Assembly (NCBI RefSeq): GCF_900452395.1
Contig: NZ_UGNV01000001.1
Location: 1,761,501-1,825,500, forward strand
Direction of reading: 5' to 3'
DNA length: 64,000 bases
Source of the DNA: Legionella beliardensis
GTDB lineage: Bacteria > Pseudomonadota > Gammaproteobacteria > Legionellales > Legionellaceae
Shown: positions 46,246-57,041 of the stretch, piece after piece
How the letters are laid out: each line of letters opens with the position of its first letter
Numbering within the stretch: the first letter of the stretch is position 1
Notes under the pieces: generated by a model
What the model saw: the letters and a program-made list of their open reading frames with translations, nothing else
Database searches by the model: none
What the model was told of the DNA's origin: nothing
Made by a program: the position numbers and the translations under genes

Positions 46246-46356
46246 AAAGAATCAATTAATAAAAAATTAAGTCAGTTTTAAATTAAAAAAAAGGTTTCTC
46301 ACCTAAATTTTATCGAGTACACTGATAAACCTTTTGGCTAGACACAGGCTTATATA

Positions 46357-47781
46357 TTGAAGGTTAAAACGACAATTTTATTGAAATTATTTGTTTTGCT
46401 ATCAAGCTTCTGCCTCTTAATCAATTCAGTACACAGTAATACGCCCCCGACTGTTTGGGATGTACTGCGTGGTCAAATGTCAATGAACCACGAAATAAAT
46501 CAACCCGAGGTGCAAGCTCAATTGCGCTGGTTAAGTTCTCATCCGGGCTATATACAAATGTTAGCTCGCTCTGAACCTTATATGTACCATATTGTCACTG
46601 AAGTTAAAAAAAGAAACATGCCAGGTGAGCTTGCTCTTATACCTATGCTTGAAAGCGCATATGATCCTTTCGCTTATTCTGGTGCAGGGGCTGCAGGCCT
46701 ATGGCAGTTAATGCCCGGCACTGGCAGTACTTTAGGTTTGAAGCGAGACTGGTGGTTTGATGGACGTCGAAGCATTGGCCCATCTACAAATGCTGCCTTA
46801 AATTACCTAGCTTACTTAAATCGCTTTTTTCATGGTGATTGGACGTTAGCAATTGCTGCTTATGACTCAGGTGAAGGAACTGTGCTGCGCGCTATTAAAC
46901 ATAGCCGGCAAACACGCCACGTTCGCTTTTGGTCATTACCCGTGCCCAGCGAAACTAAATTTTATGTACCTCGCCTACTTGCTTTAGCCGAAATTATTAA
47001 AAACCCACAACGTTATCATGTAACATTACCTTATATTGCGCATGTACCTTATTTTGAAGAAGTCAATATTGGCAGCCAAATTGATTTAAATCACGCAGCT
47101 AAGTTAGCAGGCATACCTTATAAGGATTTAATCAAACTAAACCCAGGCTACAATCGCTGGGCCACCGCACCCTATAAACCCTTTAAATTATTAATCCCTG
47201 CGAATAAAGTAGCTAATTTTAACCGTAATCTTGCTAATTTTCCTCAATATAAACGCACCAGCTGGACCCGTCATCAAGTACGCTCTGGTGATAATCTGAG
47301 CTCTATTGCTAAGCGTTACTTTACTACCGCCAAACTGATACGAGAGCTTAATCAGCTAAAATCTGATAAACTTAAGAATGGCCAATATATCCTTATTCCC
47401 AGCACAAGAAATGCCCCAACCGTTGATGCAAAACCTGCGCCAAATACACCTCATGATAAGCCGCCGGTTATTCAAACTTACAAAGTAATACACATTGTGC
47501 AACCAGGTGATACATTTCAGAGTCTTGAACGAAAATACGGTATAACCGCTCAAGATATACAAACTTGGAATAAATTAAAAGAAAAGCAAGCGCTCGCTAA
47601 AGGCGATCAATTAATTATTTGGCGAAAGGCAATAAGCCCTGGAGTTTATACTGTACTTGCAGGCGATAGCATTAATAGCATTGCTAAGCGACTTAATACT
47701 AAGGTGGCTATTTTAGAAAAACTAAACCCGCATATTAATAAGCGAGTGTTAAAACCTGGTGAAAAATTACTTATTGGTTAA
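46357..47781 (+). CDS. mltD: Membrane-bound lytic transglycosylase D
   Basis: Periplasmic enzyme that cuts peptidoglycan glycan strands. Signal sequence at residues 1-28; SLT domain with catalytic Glu99 in IPMLESAYDP followed by GAAGLWQLMPGTG; then three LysM repeats near residues 305-350, 375-420 and 430-472. No lipobox Cys is evident at the usual place, unlike E. coli MltD. The start codon is TTG. A 9-bp AAAAGGTTT/AAACCTTTT inverted repeat at 46289-46335 lies just upstream. Confidence 0.92.
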   Translation: MKVKTTILLKLFVLLSSFCLLINSVHSNTPPTVWDVLRGQMSMNHEINQPEVQAQLRWLSSHPGYIQMLARSEPYMYHIVTEVKKRNMPGELALIPMLESAYDPFAYSGAGAAGLWQLMPGTGSTLGLKRDWWFDGRRSIGPSTNAALNYLAYLNRFFHGDWTLAIAAYDSGEGTVLRAIKHSRQTRHVRFWSLPVPSETKFYVPRLLALAEIIKNPQRYHVTLPYIAHVPYFEEVNIGSQIDLNHAAKLAGIPYKDLIKLNPGYNRWATAPYKPFKLLIPANKVANFNRNLANFPQYKRTSWTRHQVRSGDNLSSIAKRYFTTAKLIRELNQLKSDKLKNGQYILIPSTRNAPTVDAKPAPNTPHDKPPVIQTYKVIHIVQPGDTFQSLERKYGITAQDIQTWNKLKEKQALAKGDQLIIWRKAISPGVYTVLAGDSINSIAKRLNTKVAILEKLNPHINKRVLKPGEKLLIG

Positions 47782-48021
47782 AATGCAGGTACTATTTTAG
47801 CCAAATAAGCAATAGCTAATCTATACCTTTAAGCCATGAAATTGATAAAATGCAAAGCATTTATGTGGAAGACTGATTAAATAATTAAGCAAGGTGATCT
47901 CTAATAAAACAAGCCCCGTATCGCTATTACGCTTGAAAACTATAGCTATAAATTGTTAGTAATTGTATAATTAATATACGAAAAATCTGCCTAGATACTT
48001 GCAAGTTATATTAAAAACATG

Positions 48022-48030
48022 TGTTATAAT
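48022..48030 (+). promoter_or_regulatory. Extended -10 promoter before yciB-pmrAB
   Basis: TGTTATAAT: a perfect TATAAT at 48025-48030 preceded by the TGn extension, 30 bases before the yciB ATG. The nearest -35-like hexamer, TTGCAA, is 20 bp upstream, too far, which fits an extended -10 promoter. The remaining spacer from 47782 shows no gene. Confidence 0.5.
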
Positions 48031-48059
48031 TAGTTAATCAGCATATAAACTTAAATTTT

Positions 48060-48632
48060 ATGAAAATACTTTTTGATTTTTTTCCAGTATTTCTTTTTTT
48101 TATCGGCTACAAGCTCTTTGATATTTATGTAGCTACAGCTATTGCTATGGTTGCGTCTTTACTGCAAGTTATACTTTTCAGATTAAAGCACCAGCGTTAT
48201 GAGAAGATGCATTTATTCAGCTTAGCCATTATTCTAATCTTAGGTAGTGCTACATTATTTTTTCATGATCCCTGGTTTATCAAATGGAAACCAACTGGTA
48301 TTTACTGGTTAACGGCGCTGGTTTTTTTATTTTCACCCGTCATTACCCAAAAACCACTCATTCAGAAAATCATGGATGGCAATATTAATTTGCCTAAAAA
48401 AATCTGGTTTAGACTAAATTATGCTTGGTCATTATTCTTTATACTTATGGGCGCTGTTAATATTTACGTAGCCTATCATTACAGTACCAATACCTGGGTT
48501 AATTTTAAATTATTTGGTGGAGCTGGCTTAACTCTGTTATTTGTTTTTTTGCAAGCACTTTATTTAACACGACATGTATTAGATAAAGAGAAAGAGCCAC
48601 AGGCCTCAGACTCTTCTCAACGTTTGCTATAA
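48060..48632 (+). CDS. yciB: Intracellular septation protein A (YciB)
   Basis: Inner-membrane protein of 190 residues with five to six helices, involved in envelope and septum maintenance. [18 protein letters not shown] and [19 protein letters not shown] are typical of YciB/IspZ. It is followed after 14 bases by the response regulator, so yciB and pmrAB are probably one transcript. Confidence 0.93.
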   Translation: MKILFDFFPVFLFFIGYKLFDIYVATAIAMVASLLQVILFRLKHQRYEKMHLFSLAIILILGSATLFFHDPWFIKWKPTGIYWLTALVFLFSPVITQKPLIQKIMDGNINLPKKIWFRLNYAWSLFFILMGAVNIYVAYHYSTNTWVNFKLFGGAGLTLLFVFLQALYLTRHVLDKEKEPQASDSSQRLL

Positions 48633-48646
48633 ACGAAGGAGCAACC

Positions 48647-49321
48647 ATGAGATTGCTATTAGTTGAAGATGATGAATTACTTGGCGATGCTGTTAAGACA
48701 GGGTTAACGCAATTTGGTTATGTGGTCGATTGGCTTAAAGATGGTGAAGCAGCACGCGCAGCAGTCAAGTCTGAGTCATTTGAATTAATTATTCTTGACT
48801 TAGGCTTACCGAAGCTCTCTGGTCTTGGTTTTTTACAATCCATTCGTAGTGATGGGAATGCAACACCAGTTATTATACTAACCGCTAGAGAATCAGTTGA
48901 AGATCGCGTTAAGGGCCTTGATAGTGGTGCTGATGATTACATTATTAAACCGTTTGATTTAAACGAATTAAGTGCTCGTGTGCGAGCGTTGGTCAGACGT
49001 TCACAAGGACGGGCGGATTCTGTTTTACAATATCGCAATATTACTCTTGATCCAGCTGCTCATTCTGTTTATGTGGATGATATTATGGTTAATGTGCCAC
49101 GCCGTGAATTTGCGCTTTTACAAAAACTGCTTGAAAATAGTGGTCAAGTTTTATCTCGAGAACAATTAATGCAAAGTATCTATGGCTGGGACGAAGACGT
49201 AGACAGTAATGCCTTAGAAGTTCATATCCATAATTTACGCAAAAAACTTAATGCTAACTTCATTCGTACTATTCGAGGTGTAGGATACATGGTAGAAAAA
49301 AGTGAGAGCCATCAATCCTGA
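48647..49321 (+). CDS. pmrA: OmpR-family response regulator, PmrA
   Basis: DNA-binding response regulator. The receiver domain (1-115) has acidic pocket EDDE near residue 7, phospho-acceptor Asp in ILDLGLPKLSG near 51, and the Thr and Lys switch residues in ILTARE and YIIKPFD. The C-terminal winged helix (130-220) has the OmpR signature. The assignment to PmrA rests on resemblance to QseB/PmrA types and the same neighbourhood as I recall for L. pneumophila pmrAB (ruvA, yebC, hmgA, rpoS). There PmrA activates many Dot/Icm effector genes through cTTAATatT direct repeats; four such sites occur in this window. Confidence 0.9.
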   Translation: MRLLLVEDDELLGDAVKTGLTQFGYVVDWLKDGEAARAAVKSESFELIILDLGLPKLSGLGFLQSIRSDGNATPVIILTARESVEDRVKGLDSGADDYIIKPFDLNELSARVRALVRRSQGRADSVLQYRNITLDPAAHSVYVDDIMVNVPRREFALLQKLLENSGQVLSREQLMQSIYGWDEDVDSNALEVHIHNLRKKLNANFIRTIRGVGYMVEKSESHQS

Positions 49322-50757
49322 TGAAATCGTCGATACGAAAATTCTTATTAATTAATTTACTACTAGCTATTACTATTACAACAACGTTAACAGCTATTGG
49401 TAATTATTATTTAGATCAAAAAGATATTCAGGAACATCTAGATACCTTAATGGCTATCTCTGCCCTTTCCTATCAAGCCTTATTAGGCGATGATGTACAT
49501 CAGCGGCCACTTACAAAAATTCAAGAAAATCTTGAGGTTATTCCAGAAAAAATTGAAAATTTCTATCAGCGCCGCTTTTTAAATGATTTGCCCCCTAAAA
49601 ACTATTTAGATAAATTTAATTTTCAAGTATGGACAAATGGTGGCAAATTATTACTTCACTCTTCAGCCGCACCTAGACTTCCTCTCACCGCAGAAGTAGA
49701 TGGTTTTAGTGACAAAATGATCTCTAACCAAAAATGGCGAGTTTTTACTACGTATAATGATCAAGCCGGCATCCGTACTGTACTCGCAGAACGTTATGAT
49801 ACGCGTAATGAATTAGGGCATCGCATTGCGCAAGATGATCTATACATCATGCTGCTTACCTTCCCACTCTCAGGCTTATTAATCTGGATTATTATTGGCC
49901 GCGGTTTAGACAGCTTGGATAGAGTTGCTCAAGAAGTGGCTAATCGTGCCCCTACTCATTTAGAGCCCGTTGATTTACAAGAAGTTCCTGAAGAAATTAA
50001 GCCTGTTATTGATGAATTGAATAAACTATTCTACCGTTTGCAAGAAGGCTTTGAGCGTGAAAAACGCTTTGCTGCTGACGCTGCACATGAGCTACGCACT
50101 CCACTCGCAGCCCTTAAAGCACAAGCTCAGGTGGCATTAAATACTAATGACATTACCGAGAAAAATTTAGCCTTACAAAAACTCATTGCTAGCGTTAACC
50201 GCAGCACGCATATTGTTCAACAGTTACTGACAATGAGCAAATTGGTGCCTGAGGCAGCAAGTATTAATGACATTGATGAAGTCAATCTGGTTAAGATAAC
50301 TCGAGAAATTCTAGCTATGCTGGCCCCAAGCGCTGTTGAAAAACAAATTGAACTTGAATTTGAACATGGTGAAAACGTACCTAAATTTGAAGGCAACACA
50401 ACCGCCCTTAGTATTTTAATTCGTAACCTAGTTGATAATGCCATTCGGTATTGCAAAGAAGAAGGTAAAGTTTTAGTTAGAGTATATCAACAAGATCAAG
50501 AATTAGTCCTGCACGTCCAAGATAACGGGCCAGGCATTCCGAATGAGTTAAAAAACCGTGTATTTGAACGTTTCTTTAGAGTATTAGGTAATAAAACAAC
50601 AGGTAGTGGCTTAGGCCTTGCTATTGTTAGGCAAATTTGTGATTTACATGGTGCCCGCGTCGAGCTAGATTCTCCTAAAGAAGGTACAGGGCTTATAGTA
50701 CGTGTTTATTTCCTTATCCAACATCCTAATAGTCCTAATAGTAAAGAAAACACTTAA
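49321..50757 (+). CDS. pmrB: Sensor histidine kinase, PmrB
   Basis: Inner-membrane sensor kinase paired with pmrA (start overlaps the pmrA stop, TGATG). Two membrane helices (about 7-27 and 175-195) flank a periplasmic sensor of about 145 residues. Then come a HAMP-like linker, the H box FAADAAHELRTPLAALKAQ, an N box NLVDNAIRYC, and G boxes DNGPGIP and GSGLGLAI. The 478 residues are in range. Signals could be metal ions, pH or membrane stress; the sequence does not tell. Confidence 0.9.
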   Translation: MKSSIRKFLLINLLLAITITTTLTAIGNYYLDQKDIQEHLDTLMAISALSYQALLGDDVHQRPLTKIQENLEVIPEKIENFYQRRFLNDLPPKNYLDKFNFQVWTNGGKLLLHSSAAPRLPLTAEVDGFSDKMISNQKWRVFTTYNDQAGIRTVLAERYDTRNELGHRIAQDDLYIMLLTFPLSGLLIWIIIGRGLDSLDRVAQEVANRAPTHLEPVDLQEVPEEIKPVIDELNKLFYRLQEGFEREKRFAADAAHELRTPLAALKAQAQVALNTNDITEKNLALQKLIASVNRSTHIVQQLLTMSKLVPEAASINDIDEVNLVKITREILAMLAPSAVEKQIELEFEHGENVPKFEGNTTALSILIRNLVDNAIRYCKEEGKVLVRVYQQDQELVLHVQDNGPGIPNELKNRVFERFFRVLGNKTTGSGLGLAIVRQICDLHGARVELDSPKEGTGLIVRVYFLIQHPNSPNSKENT

Positions 50758-50780
50758 GCTCATACATTGTTATAGAAATA

Positions 50781-51392
50781 TTATAATCCATGATGAACAG
50801 CTAGCTGCCTTAAGGCTTCCCTAATAAGTTGCTCGCATGTTTTTGCACCATCGTCTAATTTCTTAATCATTTTAGCCGCCTCATGCGATTTATAGCCTAG
50901 CGCTTCTAAAGCCGAAATGGCTTCTTGTTGCTCTTGGTGCTGACTTACAATTTGCTCAGCAATTGGCGCACTCTCATGTTGAAAGAGTTTAGCTACCGTG
51001 TCTTTCATTTCAATAATAAGACGCTCTGCCGTTTTCTTACCGATGCCTGGTAACTTAGTTAAAAATTGAGCATTATTCTGGCTTATTGATTGGATAAGCT
51101 CTGTTGGTGTCACACTAGAAAGGATCCCCATAGCAACCTTTGGCCCGACACCATTTATTTTAATTAATGCTCTAAACACAGAACGCTCTAATTTATCTAA
51201 AAAACCATATAATAAAAAGGCATCTTCACGAACAACAGTGTGGATATGTAAACTGACTACATCAAGATAGGAATCCATCTTAAAAAACGTTTGTAATGAT
51301 GTTTCAACATCATAACCGACGCCATTAACATTAATAACTAACTTCCCTGGCTGCTCTTTATCAATAATTTTACCCTGTAGCCAACCGATCAT
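50781..51392 (-). CDS. ruvA: Holliday junction DNA helicase subunit RuvA
   Basis: Binds four-way junctions and loads the RuvB motor. MIGWLQGKI starts the OB domain; two helix-hairpin-helix motifs follow (NGVGPKVAMGIL and PGIGKKTAERLIIEMKD), then the C-terminal RuvB-binding domain. The 203 residues are standard. It overlaps ruvC by one base. No ruvB follows in the window. Confidence 0.97.
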   Translation of the reverse strand: MIGWLQGKIIDKEQPGKLVINVNGVGYDVETSLQTFFKMDSYLDVVSLHIHTVVREDAFLLYGFLDKLERSVFRALIKINGVGPKVAMGILSSVTPTELIQSISQNNAQFLTKLPGIGKKTAERLIIEMKDTVAKLFQHESAPIAEQIVSQHQEQQEAISALEALGYKSHEAAKMIKKLDDGAKTCEQLIREALRQLAVHHGL

Positions 51393-51892
51393 TATTTATT
51401 CCTTAAACACAATTGCTTATCTATACGAGTACGCATATGGCTATGGCAAATAGCAATTGCTAAGGCATCAGCCGCGTCTTTTTGCGGTGCGCTATTAAGC
51501 ATGAGTAAACGTACCACCATATGACTGACTTGATCTTTTTCAGCAGCGCCATAACCAACAACCGTTTGTTTTACTTCGCGCGCCGAGTACTCGCTTACTT
51601 TGATACGATGTGAGGCAGCAGCAACTAAAGCTGCACCCCGAGCATGGCCTAATTTAAGCGCAGCATTAGCATTTTGATGCATAAATACTTCCTCAATAGC
51701 AACTTCATCAGGCGTAAAATTTTCCATAATTTCACAGATGCCATCAAATATTTGCAGCAAGCGCGTACTTAAATCATCTTTAGAAGTGCGAATACAGCCG
51801 CTATCTAGGTAATATATTTTTTTCTTTTCTTCTTTAATGACGCCATAGCCAGTCACGCGTGAGCCTGGATCAATGCCTAGTATAATACTCAT
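51392..51892 (-). CDS. ruvC: Crossover junction endodeoxyribonuclease RuvC
   Basis: Resolves Holliday junctions by paired nicks. Catalytic acidic residues lie in [14 protein letters not shown] (Asp7), VAIEEVFMH (Glu near 67) and [12 protein letters not shown] (two Asp near 140). The 166 residues are normal. One-base overlaps with yebC and ruvA mark a tight yebC-ruvC-ruvA operon. Confidence 0.97.
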   Translation of the reverse strand: MSIILGIDPGSRVTGYGVIKEEKKKIYYLDSGCIRTSKDDLSTRLLQIFDGICEIMENFTPDEVAIEEVFMHQNANAALKLGHARGAALVAAASHRIKVSEYSAREVKQTVVGYGAAEKDQVSHMVVRLLMLNSAPQKDAADALAIAICHSHMRTRIDKQLCLRNK

Positions 51893-52635
51893 TAATTAAT
51901 AGATTCTAATAAAGACTCAGGAAGCTTTGCATTACTATGTACTTCTTGCACATCATCTAAATCTTCAAGCATATCAATTAACTTAATCAATGATTCTGCT
52001 GTTTTTTCATCAACTTCTACCATGGTTTGGGCATGCATGGTTAAATGCGACTGCTCAATTTCAAAACCATTATCTTGTAAGGCTTGTAAAAGGTCATGGT
52101 AATTTTCTGCAGCAGTAATAATTTCAGTTTGCCCTTCTTCAAAATTGACGTCTTCAGCGCCCGCTTCAATAGCCACTTCCATGGCTTTATCCTCTGCCTG
52201 CCCTGCAGTAAGCAAAATTTCACCACGTTTGGTAAATAGATAAGAAACCGAGCCATCAGTGCCTAAATTACCACCGTGTTTGGTAAATGCATGGCGTACT
52301 TCAGAAACGGTACGATTTTTATTGTCAGACAGACAATCTACTAAAATAGCAACACCACCTGGCCCATAGCCTTCATAACGCATTTGCATCATATTATCGC
52401 CTTCAAGGCCGCCAGCGCCTCGCTTAATGGCATTATCAATTGTATCGCGTTTCATATTAGCTTTTAATGCTTTGATAATAGCGTCCCGTAACCGTGGATT
52501 ACTTGTCTCATCAGCACCACCCATACGAGCAGATACGGTAATTTCACGAATTAATTTTGTGAAAATTTTGCCACGCTTAGCATCTTGTACGCCTTTTCTA
52601 AATTTAATATTTGCCCATTTACTGTGACCGGCCAT
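51892..52635 (-). CDS. yebC: YebC/PmpR family regulator
   Basis: A 247-residue protein of the TACO1/YebC family; some members bind DNA and others help ribosomes through proline stretches. [20 protein letters not shown] and [20 protein letters not shown] are the hallmark blocks. It leads the yebC-ruvC-ruvA operon, a widespread arrangement, and faces hmgA. Confidence 0.96.
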   Translation of the reverse strand: MAGHSKWANIKFRKGVQDAKRGKIFTKLIREITVSARMGGADETSNPRLRDAIIKALKANMKRDTIDNAIKRGAGGLEGDNMMQMRYEGYGPGGVAILVDCLSDNKNRTVSEVRHAFTKHGGNLGTDGSVSYLFTKRGEILLTAGQAEDKAMEVAIEAGAEDVNFEEGQTEIITAAENYHDLLQALQDNGFEIEQSHLTMHAQTMVEVDEKTAESLIKLIDMLEDLDDVQEVHSNAKLPESLLESIN

Positions 52636-52813
52636 AGCTACCTCTATTTACTCAAAACGAAATGATAAATTATATCCTGTCACGGCGTTAAAAAGAATGT
52701 CTAAAAGACGCCTGAAAAATTATTCTTTTTTATTAATAAAGAACTTGAGGATTAAAGTAGTGTAAAGTAATGTGATAAGCAAAATCTGCAAATACTTTTC
52801 AAGGAGATAGGTT

Positions 52814-54067
52814 GTGTATCTAGCAGGATTTGGAAATCATCATCAAACAGAAGCAATTACAGGTGCCCTACCACAACATCAAAATTCCCCACAACAATGC
52901 GCATATGGGCTATATGCTGAACAATTAAGTGGTAGTGCTTTCACAAGACCACGCCATGTGAATTTACATAGTTGGTTATACCGAACAGTACCGTCAGTTG
53001 TACAAGGGGATTATAGCTATCATCATGAAGACCCTATTAAGTTTATCGCGTTACAACCACCAAATCCTTATCGCTGGTCACCCCTGCCACCACCAATAAA
53101 TCAAATTGACTTTGTTGCCAGTTTATTTCATGTCGCAGGTAATGCCCTGGTAGATGCTTATTTGTATCAATGTACCCAATCTATGGTTAATCGCTATTTC
53201 AGTAATTACGACGGTGAAATGTTATTTGTACCTTACCAGGGAGACATTGTTTTATTTACAGAATTTGGCCGCTTAGAGATTGGGCCTGGCAAAATAGCAG
53301 TAATTCCGCGAGGTGTGAAATTTAAAGTTGAGTTAAAAGACAACTTAGCTTGTGGCTATCTTGCTGAAAACCGAGCGCAACCATTAACAATTCCATCCTT
53401 AGGTGTTATGGGATCCAACGGTTTAGCCAATCCACGTCACTTTCTTTATCCTTGTGCGGCCTTTGAAGATTTAAGAGAGCCGGTTATTTTAATCTGCAAA
53501 TCATCCAATCATCTATGGCTTGCAAGAAGTAATCATTCACCCCTTAATGTGGTCGCTTGGCATGGTAATTACGCACCTTATAGCTATGATTTATCATTAT
53601 TTAATACGATTAATACCGTAAGCTTTGATCATCCTGATCCATCTATTTTTACCGTACTTACCTCAGAAAGTAGCACGCCTGGTATTGCTAATTTAGATTT
53701 TGTCATTTTTCCACCACGCTGGATGGTGGCTGAGCATACGTTTAGACCGCCCTATTTCCATCGTAATATCATGAGTGAGCTTATGGGTTTAATAACTGGT
53801 GCATACGATGCTAAGAAAGAAGGGTTTTTACCAGGAGGCTTTAGTATTCACAATTGTATGACCGGACATGGCCCAGATGCGAGTACCTATAAGGCCATGA
53901 TTGAGGAAGAACAAAAGCCTATGCGCTATGAAAATACATTAGCTTTTATGTTTGAGACATCAAAACCTTGGTTAATTAGCGAAAAAGCCTTTTCGCATCC
54001 TGCTCGTCAAGCCAATTATTCAACTTGTTGGCAAGGTCTGAAAATAAATTATACACAACAAGGCTAA
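52814..54067 (+). CDS. hmgA: Homogentisate 1,2-dioxygenase
   Basis: Iron(II) enzyme that opens the homogentisate ring in tyrosine and phenylalanine breakdown; in Legionella its loss leaves homogentisate to form brown pyomelanin. The metal ligands lie in [15 protein letters not shown] (His and Glu) and in the later [23 protein letters not shown] is the characteristic N-terminus. The start is GTG at 52814 with a strong AAGGAGA. The 417 residues are slightly shorter than the usual 430-440. Confidence 0.95.
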   Translation: MYLAGFGNHHQTEAITGALPQHQNSPQQCAYGLYAEQLSGSAFTRPRHVNLHSWLYRTVPSVVQGDYSYHHEDPIKFIALQPPNPYRWSPLPPPINQIDFVASLFHVAGNALVDAYLYQCTQSMVNRYFSNYDGEMLFVPYQGDIVLFTEFGRLEIGPGKIAVIPRGVKFKVELKDNLACGYLAENRAQPLTIPSLGVMGSNGLANPRHFLYPCAAFEDLREPVILICKSSNHLWLARSNHSPLNVVAWHGNYAPYSYDLSLFNTINTVSFDHPDPSIFTVLTSESSTPGIANLDFVIFPPRWMVAEHTFRPPYFHRNIMSELMGLITGAYDAKKEGFLPGGFSIHNCMTGHGPDASTYKAMIEEEQKPMRYENTLAFMFETSKPWLISEKAFSHPARQANYSTCWQGLKINYTQQG

Positions 54068-54304
54068 CTCAAACTTTTATAACTTGTGCTAAAGCTCTGT
54101 AAATAATTTTTTTTCTCCTTGTTTTCAATCCAGCATCGCTAAAAATCATAATCTACTTAATAGGTAATGTGCTAAATTAAGGTGAAAGATAATGATGATA
54201 TATTAAGTTCAGCGTTTACTCATAGCTAATTAATTTTACAGCCATTAAAAATTAATCAATCGCAATTTGCAGCGAAATTATAGTTAGTTATGGGTTTCGC
54301 TACC

Positions 54305-54338
54305 CTCTACAGCGCTTATGCTGAAAAGCACTGTAGAG
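54305..54338 (-). terminator. Palindrome after rpoS
   Basis: CTCTACAGCGCT pairs with AGCACTGTAGAG (one mismatch) around a 10-base loop, with outer GCTA/TAGC extending the stem. It lies 17 bases past the rpoS stop. The rest of the 54068-54354 space between the convergent hmgA and rpoS genes is featureless. Confidence 0.5.
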
Positions 54339-54354
54339 TAGCCTTATGTGATAA

Positions 54355-55383
54355 TTAAAACAGATCTTCCTGAGTTAAACCAACGCGTTCTAGCAAGCCT
54401 CTTAATGTTTTTAATGCCTCAACCTGAATTTGTCTAACCCGCTCCCTTGTTAAATCAATTTCCTTACCAACATCTTCTAAGGTTGCTTTTTCAAAACCGC
54501 GTAAACCAAAGCGTCTCGCTATGACTTGCTGCTGATTTTCAGTCAATTTATCTAGGAGTGATTCAATATGAATCCTTAAATCCTCATCAGTCAATAATTC
54601 AGCTGGATTCATACTGTTTTCATCTGGAATTGTATCTAATAACGATTTATTTTCATCGTAACCTATCGGTGTATCAATGGAGGTTACTTTATCGTTTAAA
54701 CCAAGAAGTTTTTGCACATCCTCTAAGGGTCTATCAACTAAGTCGGCAATTTCTTCTGGCGAAGGCTCATGATCTAACTTCTGAGTTAAATGCCTTGCTG
54801 CTCGTAAATAAACGTTTAATTCTTTAACGACATGAATAGGTAGTCGTATTGTGCGTGTTTGATTCATAATAGCGCGCTCAATCGTTTGTCTTATCCACCA
54901 AGTCGCATAAGTTGAAAAACGAAAACCTCGATTAGGATCAAATTTTTCTACAGATTTCATTAAGCCTAGATTACCCTCTTCTATTAAATCCAATAAGGGC
55001 AACCCGCGATTTAAATAGCGTCGCGCAATCTTAACCACTAAGCGAAGGTTGGATTCAATCATTTTTTTGCGCGCCGTAGCATCGCCTTTTAAAGCAAGCT
55101 TAGCATAATGGACTTCTTCCTCTGCCGAGAGAAGAGGAGAAAAGCCAATCTCACTTAAGTACAATTGAGTAGCATCCATTATTTTGTTGGCTTGGCGGCC
55201 GCGCTGGAATGATGGAAAAGCTTCTTCATCAGAAAAGTCAGGAAATTCATCAGGCTCAATCTCGAGACTTAAATCATCTTCAGACGCAAGTAGATCAGCT
55301 GGCTCCTCCCAATCTTCATCTGGTACATCAGACTTTTTAATTGAATCGTTATCTGCCTGCATGATTTCACCTTTGTGTATCAT
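54355..55383 (-). CDS. rpoS: RNA polymerase sigma factor RpoS
   Basis: Stationary-phase and stress sigma factor; in Legionella it governs transmissive traits and intracellular growth. Regions present: 1.2 ([20 protein letters not shown]), 2.2-2.4 ([22 protein letters not shown] in two parts, [13 protein letters not shown]), 3 and 4.2 ([20 protein letters not shown]). The acidic N-terminus is usual. The start may be ATG 55383 or ATG 55362 (MQADNDS), which has its own AAGGTGA; the sequence does not decide. It follows nlpD, as in most gammaproteobacteria. Confidence 0.96.
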   Translation of the reverse strand: MIHKGEIMQADNDSIKKSDVPDEDWEEPADLLASEDDLSLEIEPDEFPDFSDEEAFPSFQRGRQANKIMDATQLYLSEIGFSPLLSAEEEVHYAKLALKGDATARKKMIESNLRLVVKIARRYLNRGLPLLDLIEEGNLGLMKSVEKFDPNRGFRFSTYATWWIRQTIERAIMNQTRTIRLPIHVVKELNVYLRAARHLTQKLDHEPSPEEIADLVDRPLEDVQKLLGLNDKVTSIDTPIGYDENKSLLDTIPDENSMNPAELLTDEDLRIHIESLLDKLTENQQQVIARRFGLRGFEKATLEDVGKEIDLTRERVRQIQVEALKTLRGLLERVGLTQEDLF

Positions 55384-55469
55384 TCATTCCTGAGAAACTG
55401 GTTACTTTGAAATTTAGGCATTCTTTTATAAACTTAAAACTAACTAAGCTTAATAAAGAGTCACAGTCA

Positions 55470-56210
55470 TTATTGCTGTGCCAGGTAGACCAGTGGGTTG
55501 ACTGGTTGTCCTGCTTTCCTAATTTCAAAATGAACCCCCCAAAATTTCCTTTCCACAATACCCATGTCGGCAATTATCTGACCAGCTTTAACAAATTGAC
55601 CTTCTTTAACTCGATTGCGTAAATTATTTCCATAGGCTGTTAGAAATTGACCATTATGTTTAATTATAATCAAATTTCCGTACCCTGATAGGCCATTTCC
55701 AGAGTAAGCCACTACACCTGAAAAGGCTGCATAAACTGTTCCACCTCTTTTACCAGCAATATCTATGCCTTTTTTACCTAATTGGGGATTAAAATTATTA
55801 ATAATTTTACCTTGGGCCGGCCAAACCCAAGAAGTAGTCGAGCGAGACTTGGGTGGTTGGTAATGATTTTGTGGACGATTTAATTTCTGTAGAGGCAGAA
55901 TTTTGGGTCCAATGGGTCTTACTATAGGTTGAGACTGCCAAGACATCGATGAGTTATGATGAGGTAATTTTAAAACTTGGCCAACCTGAAGCACTTTTTT
56001 ACGTAAATGATTATAGGTGATTAATTCACGAAAATCTAAATCATAGCGAAAAGCTATTGCATAAATTGTTTCTCCAAAACGAACTGTATGGGTTGCAGGC
56101 CTTCCTAAATATGAATGCCATTTAATTTCTTCAACCGGAGCTAGGGTACTCTGTCGCTCATGGCAACCTGCTAACACAAAAAGCAGAAATAAGAAGGAAA
56201 GCTTGCGCAT
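55470..56210 (-). CDS. nlpD: NlpD-type murein hydrolase activator lipoprotein
   Basis: Outer-membrane lipoprotein that activates cell-division amidases. Lipobox LAGC with Cys16; one LysM domain (about 38-82, HTVRFGETIYAIAFRYD); basic Pro-rich linker; C-terminal M23 fold (about 140-245). The metal-binding His residues are lost (KKGIDIAG instead of HxGxD; AYGNN instead of HxH), so it is a degenerate, regulatory M23 domain as in E. coli NlpD. It sits upstream of rpoS and probably carries an rpoS promoter. Confidence 0.92.
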   Translation of the reverse strand: MRKLSFLFLLFVLAGCHERQSTLAPVEEIKWHSYLGRPATHTVRFGETIYAIAFRYDLDFRELITYNHLRKKVLQVGQVLKLPHHNSSMSWQSQPIVRPIGPKILPLQKLNRPQNHYQPPKSRSTTSWVWPAQGKIINNFNPQLGKKGIDIAGKRGGTVYAAFSGVVAYSGNGLSGYGNLIIIKHNGQFLTAYGNNLRNRVKEGQFVKAGQIIADMGIVERKFWGVHFEIRKAGQPVNPLVYLAQQ

Positions 56211-56285
56211 AATGATCTCATGGCTAAATTAGGTAATATTTTATTTAAGTAGATTTATAGCTTTTGTTTCTAGCCGCCATAATAT

Positions 56286-57041
56286 TTAAGTTATATCTAA
56301 TTTATTAATCCAAGTTGTTAATTGATTAAACACTTTATGGTGGGTCATATCCAAATGAAGCGGAGTGATGGATACATAATTTTGACTGACCGCATGGAAA
56401 TCTGTTCCAGGACCTGCATCAGCTTGAATCCCGGGCGGGCCAATCCAATAGATAGGACGACCCCGGGGATCGATATCCTTAACAATAGGCTCTGCCCCAT
56501 GACGGGTACCAAGGCGAGTTACTTGAAAGCCTTTAATTTTGCTTATTGGTAAATCGGGTACATTAACATTTAATATTGTTTGCGTTGGCAACATCTTAGC
56601 TCGCATATTAGAAACTAGCTTACGCGCTATGATTGCAGCTGTATCATAATGCTTAATATTATCGCCTACCATAGAAAAGGCCAGCGCAGGATAGCCAAGG
56701 TAACGTCCTTCAACAGCCGCTGCTACGGTCCCTGAATATAACGTATCATCGCCTAGATTTGCACCATCATTAATACCAGAAACAACAATATCAGCTACAG
56801 AATCTAGAAGCCCTGTTAAAGCTAGATGGACACAATCTGTTGGCGTACCCTCAACACTATAATAACCATTGTCAAGGCGTCTGATGTGTAGGGGCCTCGT
56901 CAGGGTTAGCGAGTTACTTGCGCCACTACGATTTCTATCGGGGGCAACAACATCAACTTCAGCAATCTTAGCCATTTCAGTAGCTAATGCACGAATACCT
57001 GGTGCATATACACCATCATCATTACTTACTAAAATTCTCAT
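56286..57041 (-). CDS. surE: 5'/3'-nucleotidase SurE
   Basis: Metal-dependent nucleoside monophosphatase linked to stationary-phase survival. [16 protein letters not shown] holds the two metal-binding Asp residues and marks the true start at 57041, which overlaps the upstream stop (ATGA); the longer frame to 57068 is not favoured. [20 protein letters not shown] is the second family motif. The 251 residues are normal. Confidence 0.96.
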   Translation of the reverse strand: MRILVSNDDGVYAPGIRALATEMAKIAEVDVVAPDRNRSGASNSLTLTRPLHIRRLDNGYYSVEGTPTDCVHLALTGLLDSVADIVVSGINDGANLGDDTLYSGTVAAAVEGRYLGYPALAFSMVGDNIKHYDTAAIIARKLVSNMRAKMLPTQTILNVNVPDLPISKIKGFQVTRLGTRHGAEPIVKDIDPRGRPIYWIGPPGIQADAGPGTDFHAVSQNYVSITPLHLDMTHHKVFNQLTTWINKLDIT

